A stretch of 64,000 nt of DNA from Erinaceus europaeus (Eukaryota > Chordata > Mammalia > Eulipotyphla > Erinaceidae): positions 113,280,093 to 113,344,092 of the forward strand of contig NC_080171.1 of NCBI RefSeq assembly GCF_950295315.1, written 5' to 3'. Both the position numbers and the translations under genes were made by a program. The notes beneath the pieces are model-generated. The model worked only from the letters and a program-made list of their open reading frames with translations, searched no databases and had not been told where the DNA came from. Below are positions 1 through 9,012 of this stretch, piece after piece; within the stretch, counting starts at the first letter, position 1, and every line of letters starts with the position of its first letter.

Positions 1-30
1 CCAGTGATAACCCTGGAGAAAAAAAAAAAT
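1..30 (+). mobile_element. SINE-I, 3' end only (cut by window edge)
   Basis: The window opens with the terminal 'aaccctggag' motif of the long SINE-I form followed by an A tail. The rest of the element lies upstream of the window. Confidence 0.85.
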
Positions 31-820
31 AGAATAGATGTTAATGTCCTTTAGCAAAGGCAGGATTTGAGCACAGTCACCAGAAGGCACTCTAGCCACT
101 AGGCTTCCAAAAGAAGTTGTTGTAGAGAATGTCTAATTAAAATGAATTGTCAAGGCAAACAATAAGAAATTGAAGCAAGGTTGCACTTATTCTTTTGCAC
201 AAGGGCATGCAGCCAGCAGAGGCAGTCAGGAAGCAATGCCCCGCCCACTCACCCTTCTCCCTTCTTTTTTACCTGACACAGAACTGTCTCCTCCATCCTT
301 GGGCTGGGCTTCAGAGCTCACAATCTCCCTGCTGTCTAAATAAGGAAAGGAAGAGAGTCTGAGGGTCTCTATTGGAGGATTAGCTTGCAGTGCTGTGCAA
401 GAAAATATTATCTGAACCTAAAGAATTAAGAACTGGTGGACACAGGCTGCTATAGATAAAAATTTATTAAAATGTTTGTACTAAACAATTGTTCTGTTCA
501 TGTTCCTTTGAAGATAAGACCTGACCATCTTTTACAAAGGACACATTATTAAACTAGATACCACCAAGCTGTCCTGCCCTAACCAGTGTCCTAGTTTAGC
601 AACCCCTTTTTTGCAGGAATACCATTTCAAATCAAGAGCATACTCACCTCTGTGGACAGTTTTACCACTGATCTGCCAGTGCTTCTTTGCAGAACAGGAA
701 TTAACAAATGGCCAGGGTTCATTTAAACAATGTAGAACTGTAAATTCTGTTTAGTCAACTTAGTAACATGGGACCAAAGACTATACAATCTTAACTTGGT
801 TCTCAGCCTCTAGAGTTCAC
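31..820. other. Unique sequence, no gene seen
   Basis: I see no long open frame, splice-site pair with a coding exon, RNA gene or recognisable repeat here. Parts may be old repeats diverged beyond recognition by eye. Confidence 0.5.
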
Positions 821-865
821 TCTTTCTTTCTTCCCTTGTTCCTTCCTTCCTTCCTTCCTTTCTTC
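821..865 (+). repeat. (CCTT)n-type microsatellite
   Basis: Imperfect CTTT units grade into six or so CCTT units. It directly abuts the T-rich end of the following minus-strand L1 and may have grown from its reversed A tail. Confidence 0.85.
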
Positions 866-1080
866 TTATTGGGGATTAATGGTTTACAGTCAATAGTAAA
901 ATGCAGTAGTTTGTACATGTGTAATATTTCTCAGTTTTCCACATAACAATTCACCCCCTCTAGGCCTTCCTCTGCCATCATGTTCCAAGACCTGAACATT
1001 CACCCTAACTCCAGAGTCTTTTACTTTGGTGTAATACACCATTCCTACCCAGTCCAAGTTTTGCTTTGTGTTTTCTTATC
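866..1080 (-). mobile_element. L1 3' end fragment (short-3'UTR type)
   Basis: The reverse strand matches the last 200 bp or so of L1 copies A and B: 'tttgtacatg' block, polypyrimidine core and terminal 'attggggattaat' (reverse of the polyadenylation region). It is 5'-truncated and more diverged than A or B. Confidence 0.8.
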
Positions 1081-1084
1081 TATT

Positions 1085-2145
1085 CAGCTTTATTATTATT
1101 ATTATTATTAATGATTCAGTAATGATCGACAAGACTGTGGGATAGCAGGGGTATAATCCCATACAATTCCCACCACCAAAGTACCATATTCCACCCACTC
1201 CATTGGAAGGTTCCCTATTCTTTATCCCTCTGGGAGTATGGACCAACGATCTCTATGAGGTGCAGAAGGTGGGAGAATTAGCTTCTGTAATTGCTTCTCC
1301 ACCAGACATGGGTGTTGACTGGTTCATCTATAACCCCAGCCTCTCTCTTTCTTTCCCTTTTTAGGTAGGGTTCTGGAGAGGTGGGGTTTCAGTATGCAAT
1401 GGTGAGATGGTCTGCCTAGGGAAGACAGGTTGGCATTATGGTGTATTCTTTTGTCATCATCCCATATTCATTCTTCTCTTTCTGACTTATCTCACTTCAC
1501 ATGATTCCTTCAAGCTCCATTCAAGATGGGCTGAAAATGGTGAAATCACCATTTTCAATAGCTGAGTAGTATTCCATTGTGTATATAGACCACAACTTGC
1601 TCACCCCCTCATCTGTTGTTGGACATCTGGGTTGCTTCCAGGTTTTGACTATTAAAAATTGTGCTGCTATAAACATGGGTATACACAGATCTTTTTGGAT
1701 ATATCCCTAGGAGAGAAGTTTCATGGTCAAAGCATAGGTCCATTTCTAGCCTTGTAAGGGTTCTCCAGACTGTTCTCCACAGGGGCTGGGCCAATTTACA
1801 TTCCTATCAGCAGTGCAGGATGGTTCCTTTGTCCCTACAACCTCTCCAGCATTTGTTGCTGTTACCTTTTCTGATGTATGTCATTCTCACAGGAGTGAAG
1901 TGGTATCTCACTATTGTCTTTATTTGCATTTTTCCCTGACAATCAGTGACTTGGAGCATTTTTTTCATATGTTTGTTGGCTTTCTGGATCTCTTCTGTGG
2001 TTAATATTCTGTTCATTTCTTCTCCCCACATTTGGATGGGGTCATTTGTTTTCTTGTCGCTGAGTTTGGTGAGCTCTTTGTATATTTTGGTTATTAGCCT
2101 CTTGTCTGATGTATGGCATGTAAAGATCTCCCATTCTGTGAGAGG
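1085..2145 (-). mobile_element. L1 fragment: ORF2 C-terminal end plus an intermediate-length 3'UTR
   Basis: On the minus strand, 2145 down to about 1500 is the last part of ORF2, including an open stretch at 1807-2031 with the Cys-rich segment 'KCWRGC'. About 1440-1085 matches only the distal 350 bp of the long L1 3'UTR found elsewhere in the window (for example 4008-4450), ending in a (TTA)n tract. It therefore shows ORF2 continuing into that 3'UTR type, but with the proximal 3'UTR missing. Frameshifts and stops make it a dead copy. Confidence 0.8.
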
Positions 2146-2381
2146 AAAACCTCACTTTTAACTTAATGATTCCTTTTCAGGGTGGTAGGAGGGATGAAAT
2201 TTGTGAAGATGGTCAACCTCTGCTATCTGCTGTGTCTGATGGATAAGGACAAAACTGCAGTGCATCTTCCATGCGAAGGAATAGAGAGAATACTGGCTCA
2301 GGAGTCAGAGTGGGGTTCTGCTTTCCCTACAGGACTGAGTTGCTTATCTCTGAACTGATGCAGCTTCTCTCCCAGCCTGGG

Positions 2382-2615
2382 TATTATTATTATTACTATT
2401 ATTTTTTTTCTTTTGGATAAAGATAAGAGAGAAACTGAGCGGGGAGCAGAAGATAGAGAGGGAAAGAGACAGAGAGACACCTGCAACACTGTGTCACCAC
2501 TTGTGAAGTGAACTCCCTGCAGGTGGGGAGCCTGGGATGGAACTGGGCTCCTTGTGCAGATCCTTGCACTTTGTACTTCGTGCACTTCATCTGGTGTGCC
2601 ACCACTCAGCCCCTG
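2382..2615 (-). mobile_element. SINE-II
   Basis: Reverse orientation: T-rich tail end, 'ggataaagataagagagaaa', the 'acacctgcaacactg' body and the tRNA-like head ending at 'ccaccactcagcccc'. Confidence 0.85.
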
Positions 2616-2680
2616 CCAAATCATTTCTAAAATCCAAATCCCCACCTCCCAGTGTCCTATTACTTTTCAGGCATTTTCTC

Positions 2681-2681
2681 C

Positions 2682-2713
<32 letters not shown>

Positions 2714-2714
2714 T
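2681..2714 (+). repeat. (CT)n microsatellite
   Basis: Mostly CT dinucleotides with a few T interruptions, immediately before a reversed SINE-II. Confidence 0.9.
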
Positions 2715-2903
2715 TTAATATATATTTATCTACTACTGGATAAAGACTGAGCGAAATTGAGAGAGGAGAGGGAGAGAGATAGAAAAACGCCTGCAGATAT
2801 ACTTCACCCCTTGTGAAGGTTTCCCCCTGCAGGTGGGGACCAGGGGCTTAAAGCCAGGTCCTTAGTGTGTACACGTAGCCAGGTGCCCCATTGCCTAGCC
2901 CCT
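2715..2903 (-). mobile_element. SINE-II
   Basis: Reversed SINE-II with a fairly complete body and head ('cattgcctagcccc' end). About 220 bp of unannotated sequence follows. Confidence 0.85.
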
Positions 2904-3119
2904 CCTATTACTTTTTAATAGAGTCTTCTGCCTTTCGCTGACTTGTCAAACTCTAGTCAGTCATATGCTAAAAGATACATTTACTAAGCTTGGGCATCCT
3001 TTTTCGGTGTAGGATATGTAAAAAGTATTTAACTAGAGTTCTCTTCTCAAACCAGAGTTCCTTTCTGAAAGACAAATGTTTCACTAATTAAATATTGTTT
3101 TTCCTGGTACCAATAGATT

Positions 3120-3707
3120 TTTTAAAATAGGGGGAGTGATCATTTACATTACATAGTTGTTGGTACATGTGTAAAATTTCTCGTTTTTTGTGTTTTTTTT
3201 TTTTTTTTTGCAAAATAATCACCCCCAGTCTAAGTTCTTCCTCTGATGTCATGCACCAGGATCTGAAAGCCCCCCACCCCAGAGTCTTTTACTTTGGTGC
3301 AACACACCAAACCCAGTTCAAGTTCTACTTTGTATTTCTCCTTTCTTTGCGTAACCATTATGCTATCTACCCCCTAGGCCTGTATTTCTCCTTTCTGTTC
3401 TTATTTCTCACATCTGTCTATGATGGAGATCATCCCATATTCATCTTTCCCTTTCTGGTTTATCTCACTTAACATAATTCCTTCAATTTCCATCCAAGAA
3501 GAGGTGAAGAGTGGTCCGGGAGGTGGCACAGTGGATAAAACATTGGACTTTCAAGCATGAGGTCCTGAGTTCAATCCCCAGCAGCACATGTACCAGGGTG
3601 ATGTCTGGTTCTCTCTTTCCTATCTTTCTCATTAATAAATAAATAAAATCTTTTTTTTTTTTAAAAAAAAAAAAGAAGAGGTGAAGAAAGTTAATTAATC
3701 ATTTTTT
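3120..3707 (-). mobile_element. L1 3' end fragment, split by a SINE-III
   Basis: Reverse-strand L1 3' terminal sequence ('tggtacatgtgtaaaatttc', then 'gagtcttttactttggtgca'). It continues after the SINE-III insertion for about 20 bp. Confidence 0.75.
3511..3672 (+). mobile_element. SINE-III with exact 15-bp TSD
   Basis: Head 'ggtccgggaggtggcacagt', B-box-like 'gagttcaatcc', tail 'ctcattaataaataaata' and A-rich end. The direct repeat 'aagaagaggtgaaga' lies at 3496-3510 and 3673-3687, so this is a clean L1-type retroposition into the older L1. Confidence 0.95.
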
Positions 3708-3714
3708 AGCCTCC

Positions 3715-4000
3715 TTTTTTTTCAACTTTAAAAAAATATTTATTTATTTTGCTTTTGTTGTCCTTATTGTTTTATTGTTGTAGTTATTGCTGTTGTCATT
3801 GCTAGATAGGACAAAGAGAAATGGAGAGAGGAGGGGAAGACAGAGGGGGAGAGAAAGATAGACACCTACAGACGTGCTTCACCACCTGTGAATCGACTCC
3901 CTGGTAGGTGGGGAACCGGGGGCTCGAACCAGGATCCTTATGCCGGTCCTTGCGCTTTGTGCCACCTGTGCTTAACCCGCTGTGTTACAGCCCGACTCCC
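3715..4000 (-). mobile_element. SINE-I (short form)
   Basis: Reversed SINE-I from the T-rich tail through the 'acctgcagg'-like body to the head end 'cagcccgactccc'. A likely TSD 'cctccttttt'/'tctccttttt' flanks it. Confidence 0.9.
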
Positions 4001-4052
4001 GTCTCCTTTTTTTTTTTTAAATTTTTTATTTATAAAAAGGGAACATTGGACA

Positions 4053-4126
4053 TTAATAGCAACAACAATGATAAGTACAATAAAAAAAAAGGGAAACAAG
4101 GGAAAATTAAAAAAAAAAAAAAAAAA
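4053..4126 (+). mobile_element. Ultra-short 5'-truncated SINE-I tail insertion
   Basis: About 70 bp consisting of the SINE-I CAA-rich 3' stretch ('aatagcaacaacaatgata') and a long A tail. It is flanked by near-identical repeats of 'gggaacattggaca' (4039-4052) and 'ggaaacattgaca' (4127-4138). This looks like an extreme 5' truncation. Confidence 0.65.
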
Positions 4127-4636
4127 GGAAACATTGACAAAACCATAGGATAAGAGGGGTACAACTCCACACAGTTCCCACCACCAGAACTCTGTATCCC
4201 ATCCCCTCCCCTGATAGCTTTCCTATTCTTTAACCCTCTGGAGTATGGACCCAGGGTCTTTATGGGATGCAGAAGGTGGAAGGTCTGGCTTCTGTAATTG
4301 CTTCCCTGCTGAACATGGGTGTTGACAGGTCAATCCATACTCCCAGCCTGTCTCTCTCTTTCCCTAGTGGGGAAGGGCTCTGGGGAATCTGGGCTCCAAG
4401 GCACATTGGCACATTGGTCCAGGGAAGTCTGATTGCATCCTGCTAGCATCTGGTGGCTGAAAAGAAAGTTAACATACAAAGCCAAACAAATTGCTGAACA
4501 GTCATGGACCTAAAGGCTGGAATAGTGCAGATGAATGTTGGGGGGGGGGTCCTCTATTTTGTAGATCGCTAGTAGACATATTTTAGTTATATTTCAAAGG
4601 GCCTGTGGCTTACTAGTGTTTTTGTTTTTAGGTGGT

Positions 4637-4662
4637 TTTTTGTTTGTTTGTTTGTTTGTTTT
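4637..4662 (+). repeat. (TTTG)n microsatellite
   Basis: Four or more TTTG units inside the long L1 3'UTR. Confidence 0.85.
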
Positions 4663-5335
4663 TGCCTGAGCCTGAAATCCGATATGCAGGTGGATCCAAG
4701 TTATTGTCTGGGGAGATGATGTCATGGCTGGGGAAAGGACCAGACAGCTGGATCAGGGAAGAGAGTAGCTCCCAAATATGGGAAAGGTGTATAAATATTG
4801 TTGACTGTAAACCCCATCGATTTGATGTGATCTGGGGCCCATAATTATCTTAGGAGCCTGTGTGACCTCTGTATCCCTGTAGATCTGAGCTCACATTATG
4901 TGGTCATGAATAGGAACATTCCATGCCGCCCCAGTATCGACCCATCTTCCTCAGGTTCCATCCTTCGGAGGATGGAACATTCTCTACCATTGTTGATACA
5001 AGTTGAGAGCAAGGTCCTATGGGGGCCCACAAAGGGGTCTATTTTGTTGTTCCTTATAGAAATGACTGGTAACAATGGAGAGAGGGATTTTTTCAAGTTC
5101 TAGGCCCATCATGTCTGTTTGGGAATCTCAGAATTCTCCGATTAGGGCCCCAGCTGGTGGAATGGCCTGACAGTGACTAAAAAGTCATCGTTAAAGTATG
5201 CCAGTCTTTTGCCCTTATTCAGCTTTTGCAGTCCTTGCTTTGATAAGGTTAGCTTTGGAATGAGTGAAAGAACTGTAATTGGAAGTAGGTGAGAAGAATT
5301 CATCATTTTAAATAGCTGAGTAGTATTCCACACCA

Positions 5336-5693
5336 TAAGAACTCTACACCTCTGACTATAGATACATAAATTACAGAGTTAATACCACTAAGTAAATCTT
5401 TTATCAATAGATTCTTTACTGATATGTCTATAAAATTTCTGAAAACACATTATTAATGATGATGTGGAAGCTTGGGATATATTGATTTGTGTTTTATTAA
5501 ACTTGGACATTCACTGGCTTTGGGAAACTTTCTCTTGTAGGTGGATAGACACCAGCTTACTTGGTCATTGTTTACTTGCTTTGTGCCTCCTGTTCTGAAT
5601 TTCCTGGGTACAAAGCAAAACTTTTATCAGAATAAAGCATAGCTGAGCACAGTTGAGTATAGACACTCAATGAACACATAAAAACAATACAAT
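5336..5693. other. Unique AT-rich sequence, nothing recognised
   Basis: No open frame of note and no repeat I can name. Confidence 0.5.
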
Positions 5694-6029
5694 GGGGGCT
5701 GGGCGGGTGGTGTGGATTACTGCGCACATGGTGTGAAGTGCAAGGACCAGTGTAAGAATCTCGGTTTGGGTCTCAGGCTCCCCACCTGCAGGGGGCCGCT
5801 TCACAGGCTGTGAAGCAAGTCTGCAGGTGTCTGTCTCACCCCCTCTGTCTTCCCCTCCTGTCTCGATTTCTCTCTGTCCTATCCAACAACAATGACAGCA
5901 ATAGCAACAACAATAACAACGATAAACAACAAGGGCAACAAAAGGGAGAAAATAGCCTCCAGGAGCAGTGGATTCCCTGTGCAGGTACCTAGCCCTAGTA
6001 ATGACCCTGGAGGCAAAAAAAAAAAAAAA
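5694..6029 (+). mobile_element. SINE-I (long form)
   Basis: Complete plus-strand copy: tRNA-like head, 'cacctgcagggggccgcttc' body, pyrimidine tract, CAA-rich part, then the long-form 3' module with 'ggagcagtggattc' and 'gaccctggaggc', and an A15 tail. Confidence 0.95.
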
Positions 6030-6030
6030 G

Positions 6031-6240
6031 ATATAATCATGGTCCAGTGAATTTGATCATGCCCTAGGGATACCATAGTGAAAAAAAATTGTGTAGAACC
6101 ACAAAAGGCCATGAATTGCCAAAGTACTTCTGAGAAAAAAGGAAAAATATAGAGGTATCACACTCCCCAACTCCAGATTATACTATAATGCAATAGTAAT
6201 CCAAACAGCATGATACTGGAATAAAAATGATGCTTGATTA
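6031..6240 (+). mobile_element. Old L1 ORF2 fragment
   Basis: The plus strand resembles the part of ORF2 coding 'GGITLP'-like residues ('ggtatcacactccccaactc', 'aacagcatgatactgg'). It is diverged, with stops. Confidence 0.7.
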
Positions 6241-6750
6241 ATTTTTAAAAAATATATCGAATTATTTATTTATTATTGGACAGAGACAGAGAGAATTTGA
6301 GAAGGAAGGGGGCGAAATAGGGGGTGGAGTGGCAGTAGCACAGCGGGTTAAACGCACATAGTGTAAGCGCAAGGACCGGCATAAGGGTCCCACTTATATA
6401 GCCCCCCCACACCCCACCTGCAGGGGGGTAGCTTCACAAGTGGTGAAGCAGGTCTGCAGGTGTCTTATCTTTCTCTCCCCCTCTGTCTTCCCCTCCTCTC
6501 TTGATTTCTCTCTGTCCTACCCAATAAAAAAATAGACAAAAGTCCTCCAGGAGTCGTGGATTTGTAGTACCAGAACTGAGCCCCTGTGATAACCCTGGAG
6601 GCAAAAAAAAAAAAAAGGAGGGGAGGAGAGAGAGACATTTGTTCAAGCCCTGCTTTACCAAGTATGAAGCTTTCCCCTTGTGGGTGAGGACCAGGGGCTT
6701 GTACTTGGTTCTTTGTACACTATAATGTGGATGCACTGCCTCTGGCCCCA
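6241..6750 (-). mobile_element. SINE-II, split by a nested SINE-I
   Basis: The reversed SINE-II tail and body lie at 6241-6320. The rest ('gaagctttccccttgtgggt', head end 'tctggcccc') resumes at 6618. Confidence 0.8.
6321..6617 (+). mobile_element. SINE-I (long form) nested in SINE-II
   Basis: Head 'cagtagcacagcgggttaaa', body, long-form module ('gaactgagcccctgtgataa') and A14. It has an internal deletion of the CAA-rich part compared with other copies. Confidence 0.9.
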
Positions 6751-6769
6751 ATGTTTGATTCTTATTTAA

Positions 6770-6888
6770 AATAATGGTTATGCAAAATAACTCTCCTACC
6801 TGAGCCTCCAAGAACCAGGTTCAATCCCCTGCACCACCATAAACCAGAGCTGAGCAGTGCTCTAGCAAAACAAACAAACAAACAAAAA
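6770..6888 (+). mobile_element. SINE-IV
   Basis: 'caggttcaatcccctgcacc' followed by 'cagagctgagcagtgctcta' and an (AAAC)n tail. Confidence 0.85.
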
Positions 6889-6889
6889 C

Positions 6890-7245
6890 TAACTTTATAC
6901 ATCCCCTGGTCTAGACCATGTTTCAGACTGATGGTGTACCCCACTGCCACCCACAAAATCACCACAATGAACTATAATCCTCAGTATTTATAGATAAAGT
7001 CACTAGGTACACATGCACACAGAAAAAACCATGTGAGGACCTATGGCGAAGAGAAGGCAGCAAGTGTTCACTAAGGAAAGAAATGAAGCCTGCTGCGCCG
7101 TGGTGTGGAACGTCCTTCCTTCAGAACACTGAGGAGAACATCTATTATACAAGCCACCCCCTTTTTGTATCTATTATAGTTGTCCTCGAGCATAAATATG
7201 CTATGGGAACCAGGTATCTGGTAAAAACAAAACAAACACACAAAC
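6890..7245. other. Unique sequence, nothing recognised
   Basis: It contains a short open stretch without support from conservation or signals. It ends in an A/C-rich stretch that became the L1 A target. Confidence 0.45.
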
Positions 7246-7248
7246 AAA

Positions 7249-7259
7249 AAAACTTACCT
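7249..7259 (+). repeat. Target-site duplication of L1 A, left copy
   Basis: 'aaaacttacct', identical to 13077-13087. Confidence 0.9.
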
Positions 7260-7960
7260 GGGATCAACTAGGAATACCAAAGGAGACCACCCGGGACTGA
7301 AACAAGACAGGACTAGAATGATCACAGGAACCCAGTAAATCACCGGTGAGTACAAACACATGTGGCTAGTGACAGAGAGAGGAGCCTAAGGAGAGATTAA
7401 GTGACTGCTAACAGTTCAGCAGTTTATCAGTTGAGACACCACCTCCAGTCTGCTCCACCAACAAGGGGACAGCTTAAGGGAGGAGAGGACTCCCCAGAGA
7501 CTCACCAAGTGCAACTCTGAGTCTCCATTGCTACTACCCTCAGAATCTGGAGCAGTGACAGGGAGGGACACCAGAGGACAGAGATCTAACCAGGAAACTC
7601 AGGAGAAGACCTATACCTCGGTGGAATAGCTGAGGGGCGGTGAAAGCCTCTTTGCATAACCACTGGATTATCTCTGCCACATCCTGCTTTATCTCTTTGT
7701 CAGGAGTCAGTGATTAAGCTGAAGCCTATTGATAGTTTAAAAGCCCTCGTGCTCCCATAGCCTACAGGGAAGAAAAAAAAAAAAGAGGCTTTTAAACCAC
7801 TGAGCTCCAACTCAGAGATTTAAATACTATTGAAACAACTGTTAACTTCTACCACTGTGAACCCTTTAATTAACTTACTTACACACAAGTCAATCCAGGC
7901 AATAGTAATCAATAATTTGAAAAGTACTGATAAAGGGAACTCATAACATAATATATAAAA
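7260..7960 (+). promoter_or_regulatory. L1 A 5'UTR (internal promoter region, 5'-truncated)
   Basis: About 700 bp upstream of the ORF1 start, colinear with 27511-28196 of copy B. By analogy with other L1s this region should hold the internal RNA polymerase II promoter. The extreme 5' end present in B, including its CpG-containing start and TCTCC repeat, is absent here, so A is probably promoter-impaired. Confidence 0.7.
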
Positions 7961-8955
7961 TTGTTAAAACAACAAGAAGAAATAATGGAGAACCGAACCA
8001 GGACAAGAGTCCAGCTAAAAGTCCTCCAGAGGGTGAAGCACAAAATAATGAGTTCAACATCCAAACATTAGCTAAGTAAATAATAATAGGAGTGAGTAAA
8101 GAATTTGAAAAAATTGTAATCAGAAATGCAGGAACAACAAATGAGAATATGGAAGAAAATACTAATTATCTCATGGTTATTAGAGAGCTGAAAGCTGAAA
8201 TCGCTGAGCTAAGAATGCAACTAGCTGAACAAGCTAAAACAGTATCAGAGCAGAGCAACAAATAGATGAACTCCAGAAAACAGTAGAGGGAAGAGAGAAT
8301 AGAATCTATGAGGCTGAAGACAGAATTAGCAAGATTGAGGATGAATTAGAGACAACTAAAGAAGAAGTAAGAGATCTCAAAAAGAGATTAAGAGATGCTG
8401 AAAACAACAACAGAGTCCTATGGGATGACTTCAAAAGAAACAATATACGCATTATTGGCAAAGCAGAAGAAGAAAGAGAAGGAGTGGAAGAAAGCATTTT
8501 CCAGGCCATAATAGCTGAAAACTTCTCTAGTCTAGACAACATCAAAGACATAAAGATTCAAGAAGCCCAGAGGGTCCCAAACAGAATTAACCCAGACCTA
8601 AAGACACCAATCATATCATACTTATCATACACACATATCATACTTAGAATGGAAAGGAATAAGGATAAAGAAAGGATCCTGAAGGCTGCAAGAGAAAAAA
8701 CAAAGGGTCACCTACAAAGGAAAACCCATAAGATTAGCAGCAGACTTCTCCATACAAACACTACAGGCCAGAAGAGAATGGCAAGATATCTATCGAGTGC
8801 TCAATGAGAAAGGCTTTCAGCCAAGAACACTATATCCTCCTAGAATGTCATTCAGACTAGATGGAGGCATCAAAACCTTCTCAGACAAGCAACAGTTGAA
8901 GGAATCAACTATCACCAAGCCTGCCCTGAAAGAAGTTCTGAAAGGTCTCCTATAA
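7961..8955 (+). pseudogene. ORF1: L1 ORF1 (RNA-binding chaperone), inactivated
   Basis: This corresponds to the trimeric, coiled-coil, nucleic-acid-binding protein ORF1p of L1 particles. The expected start codon is ATT instead of ATG (B has ATG at 28197). A TAA occurs near 8075 in 'gctaagtaaataat'. A one-base deletion near 8258 ('agcaacaaatagatg') shifts the frame and creates a stop. About 21 extra bases, a local imperfect duplication with 'cataatcatac'-like repeats, lie at about 8609-8632. An extra G in 'aaagggtcacc' (8705-8707) moves the conserved C-terminal domain, which carries 'QARREW', to another frame. That last lesion is shared with copy B. The coiled-coil (ELKAEIAELRMQL), RRM ('NNIRIIG'-like) and C-terminal domains remain recognisable. 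Confidence 0.92.
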
Positions 8956-9012
8956 ACAATCAGACCACCACAAATAGGACATATATCAAAACACTCTTAA
9001 AACTCTACAAGA

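Larger units (their letters stand above)
4008..5331 (-). mobile_element. L1 3' terminus with long (about 1.2 kb) 3'UTR
   Basis: This is the best copy of the long L1 3'UTR. Read on the minus strand, it begins at about 5331 in the conserved ORF2 C-terminal region ('tggaatactactcagct', coding MEYYSA-like residues). It then runs through about 1.2 kb of noncoding 3'UTR ('ctactctcttccctgatcca', 'ggataaagaataggaaagct') to a T-rich (reversed poly-A) end near 4010. Copies A and B have the same ORF2 end but a different, short 3'UTR. No ORF of note lies inside. A small SINE-I tail piece interrupts it at 4053-4126. Confidence 0.85.
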
